The notes beneath the pieces are model-generated. The model was not told the DNA's origin. It searched no databases and worked only from the letters and a program-made list of their open reading frames with translations. Made by a program: the position numbers and the translations under genes. Positions 1 through 5,882 of a stretch of DNA of 64,000 bases are shown piece by piece. Every line of letters begins with the position of its first letter. Position 1 is the stretch's first letter. The DNA is taken from contig NZ_QNUH01000001.1 of the NCBI RefSeq assembly GCF_003385495.1, positions 248,001 through 312,000 on the forward strand. Direction: 5' to 3'. The DNA comes from Chryseobacterium elymi. GTDB taxonomy: Bacteria > Bacteroidota > Bacteroidia > Flavobacteriales > Weeksellaceae.

Positions 1-87
1 CACCACAACAGCTTTTCCCTCAAGAGATGGGTCCAGAGTTCTCTCGCAGGAAACAAAAAAGTTGTTGCAATCTACTAAAGCATACAT
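1..87 (-). CDS. umuC: Y-family DNA polymerase UmuC, 5' end only
   Basis: The reverse strand from position 87 encodes 29 residues beginning MYALVDCNNFFVSCER and continuing to the window edge. This is the characteristic start of UmuC-type Y-family translesion polymerases: the acidic residue of the first catalytic motif lies in ALVDCNNFF, followed by the SCER steric-gate region. UmuC carries out error-prone synthesis past DNA lesions. A good -7 element on the minus strand lies at 118-111, giving a leader of about 17 nt. No umuD-like gene lies upstream between 88 and 492, where one would be found in a umuDC operon. The rest of the gene is outside the window, so integrity cannot be judged. The neighbouring island to the right has an operator 120 bp away. 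Confidence 0.85.
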   Translation of the reverse strand, partial: MYALVDCNNFFVSCERTLDPSLEGKAVVV

Positions 88-110
88 GACAGGGTACTGA
101 TATTTTAATG

Positions 111-118
111 CAAAATTA
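111..118 (-). promoter_or_regulatory. -7 element for umuC
   Basis: On the minus strand this reads TAATTTTG, a full match to the Bacteroidetes -7 consensus TAnnTTTG, placed 23 nt before the umuC ATG. No clear -33 element is seen. Confidence 0.5.
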
Positions 119-207
119 CATTTAAAAAAAATAATTATTCTGTTTTATCTTAAAATTAACATCACATTTAACATGCTGAATATTATGCAGTTAATTTACT
201 TCAAACA

Positions 208-222
208 CGTCAAGTTTTGTCG
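208..222. promoter_or_regulatory. Orphan copy of the island operator
   Basis: The sequence CGTCAAGTTTTGTCG matches the inverted repeat found at five other sites. At the fixed 11-nt distance downstream (234-241) the sequence is TATTAGGC, which keeps the TA but not the TTTG of a -7 element. It therefore looks like either a binding site without a promoter or a decayed promoter. Its position between divergent umuC and the M15 gene leaves open an effect on umuC. Confidence 0.55.
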
Positions 223-437
223 CATTAAAGCTTTATTAGGCTCTGGAAGCTACTATTTCTGACTTCGAACATTTCAGCAAAATGATTTTATATTTGAACT
301 TAAATTACTGATCGCAAAAAAACGGATTCCTGAGTTTGTGCATTAATTTTTTTAAATCCCATATATTATTAAGATATAAGGTTGCATGAAAAATTTTATA
401 TTTAAAATACATTTTTATTTAATATTATCAGTAAATA

Positions 438-471
438 CGTCAAGTTCCGTCGCCCTTAACCTATACTTTTG
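438..471 (+). promoter_or_regulatory. Operator plus -7 promoter of the M15 peptidase gene
   Basis: The operator CGTCAAGTTCCGTCG (438-452) is followed after exactly 11 nt by TACTTTTG (464-471), a perfect TAnnTTTG -7 element. The ATG of the peptidase gene follows 21 nt later. The right half of the operator lies where the -33 element would be expected. Confidence 0.75.
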
Positions 472-492
472 TTTCATAAATAATAATGAATC

Positions 493-993
493 ATGGATAA
501 AGTAACGTCAGAAAGAATAAATAAGCTTCACCCTTCTGTAAGAGATGAAGTAAAACAGATCATAAAAGAATGCGATGAAGCCCTTACCGGAAGAGCTAAA
601 GTAAGAATCACCCAAGGTCTGAGATCTTTTGAAGAACAGGAAAAACTGTACGCTATCGGAAGAATTACGTCCGGAAAAAAAGTAACAAATGCCAAAGCAG
701 GCCAAAGCATCCATAATTACGGACTTGCTGTTGATATCTGCCTGATGATCGATGGTAAGATCGCAAGCTGGGACACCGTGAAAGACTGGGACAATGACAA
801 GGTAGCCGACTGGTACGAATGTGTGAAAATTTTCGCTAAACACGGCTGGGACTGGGGCGGAAACTGGAAAACCTTTAAGGACCTTCCCCACTTCGAAAAA
901 AAGAATATCCAGACTAAAAAAGGACTGGTTAAAACGAATTGGCGAATATTATCCAAGATGCCAAAAGATAAACAAAATTACATCCTTTTTTAA
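493..993 (+). CDS. Endolysin-like M15 peptidase
   Basis: This is a 166-residue zinc peptidase of the M15 family (VanY / phage L-alanyl-D-glutamate peptidase type), expected to cut the stem peptide of peptidoglycan. The motifs are in the usual order: QGLRSFEEQEKLYAIGR near residue 41, SIHNYGLAVD with zinc ligands H74 and D81, and WGGNWKTFKDLPHF with the third ligand H133. There is no signal peptide, which is typical of phage endolysins that need a holin or lysis to reach the wall and unusual for a housekeeping carboxypeptidase. It stands alone behind its own operator-linked promoter, and the next gene has a separate promoter of the same type. The start is the ATG 21 nt after the -7 element. 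I infer a role in lysis or in local wall opening for the island products. Confidence 0.88.
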   Translation: MDKVTSERINKLHPSVRDEVKQIIKECDEALTGRAKVRITQGLRSFEEQEKLYAIGRITSGKKVTNAKAGQSIHNYGLAVDICLMIDGKIASWDTVKDWDNDKVADWYECVKIFAKHGWDWGGNWKTFKDLPHFEKKNIQTKKGLVKTNWRILSKMPKDKQNYILF

Positions 994-1022
994 TTCCCTT
1001 TTACTTGAAAATAATTATAATA

Positions 1023-1056
1023 CGACAAGTTCTGTCGCTTCCCCGTCCTACCTTTG
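1023..1056 (+). promoter_or_regulatory. Operator plus -7 promoter of the patatin gene
   Basis: CGACAAGTTCTGTCG (1023-1037) is the perfect inverted repeat CGACA-N5-TGTCG. After 11 nt comes TACCTTTG (1049-1056). This is the most symmetrical of the six operator copies and best defines the half-site. Confidence 0.8.
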
Positions 1057-1094
1057 TTTTATAAGAAAATGTTAGTTAACTGAGGTCTCAAATA

Positions 1095-1137
1095 CTAAAA
1101 CCAACATCTGCTTTTAAAGGCAGAAAGTTGGTTTTAG
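1095..1137 (+). promoter_or_regulatory. Hairpin in the 5' leader of the patatin mRNA
   Basis: CTAAAACCAAC (1095-1105) pairs perfectly with GTTGGTTTTAG (1127-1137), and inside it TCTGC (1107-1111) pairs with GCAGA (1120-1124). The structure lies about 30 nt after the expected transcription start and 45 nt before the ATG. It could be a translational control element, an attenuator (a T-rich tract follows) or an mRNA stabiliser. Confidence 0.6.
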
Positions 1138-1182
1138 TTGTCTCAGGAACTTAATTTTTCTATAAAAACCAACAAACATCAC

Positions 1183-2220
1183 ATGAAAAAGACAACCATT
1201 CTTTCTTTGGACGGGGGCGGAATAAGAGGTATTATCACCTGTATTATTCTCCGCTACATAGAGGAACAGCTTCAGTATCATGATACTCCGGGCGCCAAAC
1301 TCGGTGATTACTTTGATCTGGTTGCGGGAAGCAGTACAGGAGGACTGATCGCTTCTATTATTCTATGTCCCGATGAACACCGGAAGGCAAAATATTCTAT
1401 CCAGAAAGGGTTAGAATTATACGCTGAAAAGGGGGGCGACATATTTCAGGTTTCTTTTTGGGAAAAGCTGGTCAATCCGTTTGGCCTGCTTAATGAAAAA
1501 ATTTCTCAGGATGCGCTTGAAAAAAATTTGAATGACTTTTTTGGAACTTTAGAACTTAAAGAATTTATAAAGCCATGTTTAATAACCAGTTATGATATTG
1601 AAAACAGAAGAGCAAAACTTTTTAATTCCTGGGAGGCTAATCTGAGCACAGATAATTTTTATGTAAAAGATATCTGCAGGGCGACAGCAGCTGCTCCTAC
1701 TTATTTCAGTCCGGTGCAGATCAAATCGATGTACGGACAGATCTTCAGCCTGATCGATGGTGGCATGTTTGCCAATAATCCTGCTCTTTGTGCTTATGCG
1801 GAAGCTAGAAAAATTCCTTTTGCAGAAGTATTAAAGAATCATCAGAAGGCTAATCATCCCGGTGTAAATGATATGATTATCATCTCTATAGGAACGGGTG
1901 TGGAAGCCAGACCCTATTCTTTTAAAAAGCTGCAAAAGTCAGGAAAGATCGGCTGGGTAAATCCAATCATTGATATATTAATGTCTGCGAATGCAGAAAC
2001 TGTAGATTATCAGCTTTGCCAGATGTTTCAGACTTTAGGCCAGCGAAACCAGAAAAATTATTACCGCCTGAATCCTTCGTTGAAAAATGCATCTCCGGCA
2101 ATGGACAATGTCAGAAGATCAAACATTGAAAACCTGATTCAGGCAGGATTAAGCTATATTGATGATAACAGAGAAATTCTGAACCAGATTGTACAGAAAT
2201 TGATCAAAAATAAAATATAA
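1183..2220 (+). CDS. Patatin-like phospholipase
   Basis: This 345-residue patatin-family lipid acyl hydrolase carries all the catalytic motifs: the glycine-rich oxyanion loop DGGGIRG at residues 10-16, the nucleophile elbow GSSTGG with S51, and DGG with the dyad aspartate D192. No signal peptide or membrane segment is visible, so it should act in the cytosol or on the inner membrane face. The chosen start is the ATG at 1183; an upstream TTG in frame (1138) overlaps the end of the leader hairpin. Its size and single-domain layout resemble bacterial patatins such as CapV, which serve as membrane-degrading effectors in CBASS defence. No nucleotide cyclase is present nearby, so here control seems to be transcriptional. 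With the M15 peptidase it forms a pair able to attack membrane and wall. Confidence 0.9.
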   Translation: MKKTTILSLDGGGIRGIITCIILRYIEEQLQYHDTPGAKLGDYFDLVAGSSTGGLIASIILCPDEHRKAKYSIQKGLELYAEKGGDIFQVSFWEKLVNPFGLLNEKISQDALEKNLNDFFGTLELKEFIKPCLITSYDIENRRAKLFNSWEANLSTDNFYVKDICRATAAAPTYFSPVQIKSMYGQIFSLIDGGMFANNPALCAYAEARKIPFAEVLKNHQKANHPGVNDMIIISIGTGVEARPYSFKKLQKSGKIGWVNPIIDILMSANAETVDYQLCQMFQTLGQRNQKNYYRLNPSLKNASPAMDNVRRSNIENLIQAGLSYIDDNREILNQIVQKLIKNKI

Positions 2221-2294
2221 GCTTTTTACCTTATAAAGGACCCATATAAGTTAAATAGCTAATATTTAAAAAAATGTAAAAAATTTTTAAAACA

Positions 2295-2328
2295 CGTCAA
2301 GTTTTGTCGTCTTCTCCTGCTACTTTTG
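2295..2328 (+). promoter_or_regulatory. Operator plus -7 promoter of the small acidic gene
   Basis: CGTCAAGTTTTGTCG (2295-2309) is followed after 11 nt by TACTTTTG (2321-2328). Spacing and sequence match the other island promoters. Confidence 0.75.
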
Positions 2329-2374
2329 GAGTATAAACAAAGACACAAAAAACAATCATTAAAATTTTAAAAAG

Positions 2375-2429
2375 CCTTTGAATTCAACATTTATTAATGC
2401 TGGACAGCCAGAAATATGTTCAAAACATA
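2375..2429 (+). repeat. Leader repeat, copy 1
   Basis: This segment in the leader of the acidic protein gene is closely similar to 2720-2774. Shared blocks include CCTTTGAAT, then ATGCyGGACAGCCAGAA and TATGT. The shared ATG starts a reading frame MLDSQKYV here and MPDSQNYV then stop in copy 2. The unit could encode a leader peptide, act as an RNA element, or be a tandem-duplication relic. Confidence 0.6.
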
Positions 2430-2452
2430 ACCTCAACCTTAAAACACAAAAC

Positions 2453-2623
2453 ATGCAAACACCAGATCAAAATCCAGATATCCTTTTTGATGAAGACCTC
2501 TATACTATTGAGTGGAGCGATATCGAACATGCTGAGATGGACTATGAAAACTATCTCAATGATATTGAAAGCTTTTTCAGGGAAGATTTCGAAAATACTA
2601 TTCCTGAAGAAAATATATACTAA
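2453..2623 (+). CDS. Small acidic protein of unknown function
   Basis: This 56-residue protein begins MQTPDQNPDILFDEDLYTIE and is strongly acidic and aromatic, with many D and E residues and almost no basic ones. I do not recognise the family. An in-frame TTG at 2378 would give 81 residues, but the ATG at 2453 starts exactly where the acidic composition begins, and the upstream stretch is the leader repeat. It has its own operator-linked promoter and no co-transcribed partner. Acidic peptides of this size can be DNA mimics, anti-activators or chaperone-like partners. Nothing in the sequence chooses among these. The overlapping frame at 2397-2693 is basic, isoleucine-rich and looks like a shadow. 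Confidence 0.6.
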   Translation: MQTPDQNPDILFDEDLYTIEWSDIEHAEMDYENYLNDIESFFREDFENTIPEENIY

Positions 2624-2636
2624 ATACATTATAACA

Positions 2637-2670
2637 CGACAAGTTCTGACGCTGTCCGGAATTACCTTTG
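2637..2670 (+). promoter_or_regulatory. Operator plus -7 promoter of the fibre operon
   Basis: CGACAAGTTCTGACG (2637-2651) has one half-site change from the perfect repeat. It is followed after 11 nt by TACCTTTG (2663-2670). It should drive 2920-9677 as one transcript, since no other promoter of this type is seen before the terminator at 9691. Confidence 0.75.
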
Positions 2671-2719
2671 AAACACCAAATCAAAACACCTAGCAGTATC
2701 CTATAATCATTCAAATACA

Positions 2720-2774
2720 CCTTTGAATCTATCATTCACAAAATGCCGGACAGCCAGAACTATGTCTAAAAATC
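2720..2774 (+). repeat. Leader repeat, copy 2, with an eight-codon open frame
   Basis: This second copy of the leader element lies in the fibre operon leader. Its ATG at 2743 opens the frame MPDSQNYV, closed by TAA at 2767-2769. Six of the eight residues are the same as in copy 1 and the changes are conservative at the DNA level. That is compatible with a short translated leader peptide but does not prove one. Confidence 0.55.
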
Positions 2775-2919
2775 TATAAAAAATATGAAAAAGTAATATG
2801 TAAGTGGAAATATAGTCTGCAACCACTAAAAAATGAGACTAAAACCTGAAGAGATTCTACTAAAAAGACTCTTCAATAACAATCTATTAATTAATCAAAC
2901 AAAATCACACAATTTTATT

Positions 2920-3552
2920 ATGAAAACAAAAGAAGAATTAAAACTCTTATTTGAAAATGGAGACAAGCCTATACAAGAAGATTTCTGGGCATTGCTGGAC
3001 TCTTACTGGCATAAGGATGAAAAAATTTCTGAAAACTCCATTGATTCAACAGAAAAGGTAATTCCTTTTATTATTGATGAAGTAATTCTGGGAAATGCAT
3101 TATCTATTTCTATTCCTGGAAATGTAAAAAAAATCAAGCAAGGTGCTTTCCAGTACTCAGGAATGGTTTATCAAATCATCGAAGTAAAATTTAGTGAAGG
3201 GATTGAAGAAATTGAGGTCGGAGCATTCCAAGGCCAAAATATAAAGAAAATCAAGACTCCTTCTACTTTAAAAGTTATTGGTGGTGGTGCTTTTTTCGGT
3301 CAATCAAATGGAGTGAATGGCACAGATTCGCTAGAAGAAATCAACTTAAATGAGGGTCTAACAACAATTGGAAATCATGCTTTTGATTGCCCTAGAGCAA
3401 CCATTATTGAAGACTTATACATTCCCAGCACAGTAACAAATGTCGGACAAAATGCATTTGCAATTCCTTCGCTAAAAACAGTTTCAGCTCCAACCGGTCT
3501 GGATTTAAGCAATGCCGGAATTCCTGCGACAGCTACAATTACCTATAGATAA
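2920..3552 (+). CDS. Fibre-type N-terminal module fused to BspA-like leucine-rich repeats
   Basis: The protein is 210 residues long from the ATG at 2920; an in-frame ATG at 2833 would add 29 residues unlike the paralogue. Residues 1-36 (MKTKEELKLLFENGDKPIQE and on through DFW and SYWHKDEKI) are nearly the same as the start of the next protein. I know this opening from tail-fibre-like proteins of Bacteroidetes phages. Residues of about 55-190 are BspA-type leucine-rich repeats (LRR_5), with phrases such as SIPGNVKKIKQGAFQYSG and STLKVIGGGAF. Such repeats bind proteins or surfaces. No signal peptide is visible. I infer a short receptor-binding fibre or adaptor whose N-terminal module docks to the same partner as that of the next protein. 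It is separated from that gene by only 8 nt. Confidence 0.78.
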   Translation: MKTKEELKLLFENGDKPIQEDFWALLDSYWHKDEKISENSIDSTEKVIPFIIDEVILGNALSISIPGNVKKIKQGAFQYSGMVYQIIEVKFSEGIEEIEVGAFQGQNIKKIKTPSTLKVIGGGAFFGQSNGVNGTDSLEEINLNEGLTTIGNHAFDCPRATIIEDLYIPSTVTNVGQNAFAIPSLKTVSAPTGLDLSNAGIPATATITYR

Positions 3553-3560
3553 AAACAATT

Positions 3561-5861
3561 ATGAAAACAAAACAAGAATTAAAAAAATATTTCGAAAACG
3601 GGGATATCCCAGTACAGGAAGAATTTTGGGAGTGGCAGGAATCTTACTGGCACAAGGATGAAAAGATTCCGTTAGATAAATTAGATTATGATTTCTCCAA
3701 AAAAGCAGATGCAAATGCTTCCAATATAGATCCGCAAAATGTTCAGCTTTGGAAAGATAAAATAGAAACCCAAACATCAATTCAGAATCCGGAACTGAAT
3801 GGAAATATTTTAACGGTATTTTATACCGGTGAAAACGGCATTCAACAGAGTAAGGCGGTAGATTTAAGCAGTTTGATAACCAATAACATCCGTATTGAGA
3901 ATGCAGAGTATGACGCCTCTCAAAATGTCATTACAATTACTCAGAGTGACGGATCTTCGTTTCCGATCAATCTTTCTGAATTTAGTATTGTCCCAACGAC
4001 CAATATAGACGGAAGTGTTTCTTTGGTTCAGGAAAGTGTCGAAAAAGTAAAAATACACAAAGTTGGTATTTCAGGCAGCTATAATGATCTGAGTGATAAG
4101 CCGGCTTTTACCGAAAATGACACATTACAATCAGTTATAGACAAAGGTAATTCCTCCACCAAAGCTATTGTTTTTAATGCTGATCAAGGCAGAGCCGGAG
4201 AGTTGAACTTTAACAAAACTCTTTACTCTCATTATTTTGGTAATATTAACTCATCACAAACAGGTTACTACAATATGTCTATTGGTTACAATGCTTTGCC
4301 AAAAGTGACTACAGGTGGAAATAATATTGCATTGGGTTCTTATTCTTTTTCTGAATTAACGACAGGTAAGTGGAATACAGCAGCCGGGATATTAAGTGGT
4401 TCTAAATTAACCACAGGTGAATACAACGTATTCATTGGCACAGCATCAGGTGAAAATGCAACCACAGGCAATTCAAATACGATGCTCGGTGATGAAGCAG
4501 GAAACAGAACTACTACCGGATATAAAAATACATTTGTCGGAATGGGTGCCGGTTATTTTAATACAACTGGAAACCTGAATACATTAATAGGCTGGAAAGC
4601 CAATAATCAGTCAAATTTAGGTGATAGAAACATCATGATTGGCGTTTCAGCTGGTATGGGTGTTACAGGCAATAATAATATTTTGGTTGGTACTGGAGCA
4701 GGAATAAATGACGGAGCAATCAATAATAAATTAATTATCCATGGTAATCAAACATTAACAGGATACTCAAATACTGTTGAAGGAAATTTTGGAAGTTTCC
4801 AGCAAGGTCAGTTAAACAGAGCTTTAATTACAGGTGATTTTGTAGATCGCTGGGTTAGAATGAATGCTGGATTTCTACAAATTGGATCCCCTGCTTCAAA
4901 TGCTGATGATATAACCATAACTCCAACAGCAGGAATAACAGCAGCTAAATTATATACTCCTGCAAGTAATAACGATTATGTTCAACGTGGCTGGATATTT
5001 AACAATTACTATAACCAGACTCAAATTAATTCCCTATTGAGCAGGACTTATCGTGTAATGGGATCCGTTGCCAATTTTGGAGTTTTACCTGCAACAGGCC
5101 AAACAACAGGTGACGTATGGAATCTACTTGATACAGGTGAAAACTATGTTTGGGTAGACAACTTGAATAATACCGTTGTTCCTGGCTGGGATAAGCTTTC
5201 CGGAGTGGTAGATGTTTCGGGTTATATACCAAGAACAGGAACCGCTACAGGCCAACCAATCACTGGAGATCTTCACTTAAATGAAAGCGTTAATTTTATT
5301 AATTACGTTAATCCTTCTTATAATTCTAAATTCGCTCTAGAAGATGGTGGTTTTGGATTTACAGGTACCGGGGGTTCTGGATCAGATACCTTTAACTTAA
5401 CCATTTCTCAGGCAAGAGAATTGAATTTTACATCAAGTTTTGCTGATTCAAAAGGTATAACAAGTAATGTTTATTTTGGCGATAATTATGATGATAACTC
5501 TTTTATCCAAAAGAAGTACGCAGACAAACAACATTCTTACACTACCAAAGAAGAACTAACAGGTGGAACATGGGTCAACGGTAAGCCGGTTTACAAAAAA
5601 ACCTTGTATTTAGATCAAATTCCAAGAACCGGCGAAATTGATTTCAAAATTGAATTCCCTGATATTGAAACCATTGTCTCCAACCAGATATTTACAGACT
5701 GGCAGGCAATAGATGCCTCTTTTGCGGGTAACCAATGGCGAACAAAAGTTTATATCACAATCGAAAGACGAATGGCGAAAATTGAGTTAATAAACGAGCC
5801 TGATTATGATTATTCTGTCATTGACTCATTTGCCCTGACTCTCGAATACACAAAACAATAA
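3561..5861 (+). CDS. Tail-fibre-like protein with YadA-head-type repeats
   Basis: The protein is 766 residues. Residues 1-35 carry the docking module shared with the previous gene (FENGDIPVQEEFWEWQESYW). About residues 245-380 are repeats of the form TTGxxNTxxGxxAG, for instance TTGNSNTMLGDEAG and TTGYKNTFVGMGAG. This is the left-handed beta-roll pattern of YadA-type trimeric adhesin heads, also found in phage fibres. Further on, phrases such as GYIPRTGTATGQPITGDLHL are typical of Bacteroidetes prophage fibres. There is no signal peptide or autotransporter anchor, so export as a classical adhesin is unlikely. I infer a trimeric fibre for surface recognition. The gene is tightly spaced with its neighbours (8 nt before, 21 nt after). 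Confidence 0.8.
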   Translation: MKTKQELKKYFENGDIPVQEEFWEWQESYWHKDEKIPLDKLDYDFSKKADANASNIDPQNVQLWKDKIETQTSIQNPELNGNILTVFYTGENGIQQSKAVDLSSLITNNIRIENAEYDASQNVITITQSDGSSFPINLSEFSIVPTTNIDGSVSLVQESVEKVKIHKVGISGSYNDLSDKPAFTENDTLQSVIDKGNSSTKAIVFNADQGRAGELNFNKTLYSHYFGNINSSQTGYYNMSIGYNALPKVTTGGNNIALGSYSFSELTTGKWNTAAGILSGSKLTTGEYNVFIGTASGENATTGNSNTMLGDEAGNRTTTGYKNTFVGMGAGYFNTTGNLNTLIGWKANNQSNLGDRNIMIGVSAGMGVTGNNNILVGTGAGINDGAINNKLIIHGNQTLTGYSNTVEGNFGSFQQGQLNRALITGDFVDRWVRMNAGFLQIGSPASNADDITITPTAGITAAKLYTPASNNDYVQRGWIFNNYYNQTQINSLLSRTYRVMGSVANFGVLPATGQTTGDVWNLLDTGENYVWVDNLNNTVVPGWDKLSGVVDVSGYIPRTGTATGQPITGDLHLNESVNFINYVNPSYNSKFALEDGGFGFTGTGGSGSDTFNLTISQARELNFTSSFADSKGITSNVYFGDNYDDNSFIQKKYADKQHSYTTKEELTGGTWVNGKPVYKKTLYLDQIPRTGEIDFKIEFPDIETIVSNQIFTDWQAIDASFAGNQWRTKVYITIERRMAKIELINEPDYDYSVIDSFALTLEYTKQ

Positions 5862-5882
5862 ATCATTAAACAAAATATTATA

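Larger units (their letters stand above)
88..492. other. Intergenic region between umuC and the M15 peptidase gene
   Basis: This 405-bp A+T-rich region has no credible open reading frame. It holds the umuC -7 element (111-118), an orphan copy of the island operator (208-222), and the operator plus promoter of the M15 peptidase gene (438-471). A free-standing TATATTTG occurs at 289-296 with nothing recognisable downstream. The gap is large enough for a small RNA, but I see no hairpin that would support one. Confidence 0.6.

Noticed and set aside
289-296. A promoter for a small RNA in the umuC intergenic region
   Set aside because: TATATTTG matches the -7 consensus, but such octamers are expected by chance in A+T-rich DNA, and no terminator or conserved structure follows.
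438-471. The conserved motif as the -35 and -10 of an alternative ECF sigma factor
   Set aside because: The clear inverted symmetry of the upstream part and the normal housekeeping -7 element TAnnTTTG fit a dimeric regulator better. I cannot exclude the sigma-factor reading completely.
1183-2220. A CBASS defence operon with a patatin effector
   Set aside because: No cGAS/DncV-like nucleotidyltransferase or CBASS accessory gene is near. The patatin has its own promoter and no partner.
2397-2693. A 98-residue frame overlapping the small acidic gene
   Set aside because: Apart from the first eight codons shared with the leader repeat it is a basic, isoleucine-rich shadow running through the next operator and -7 element.
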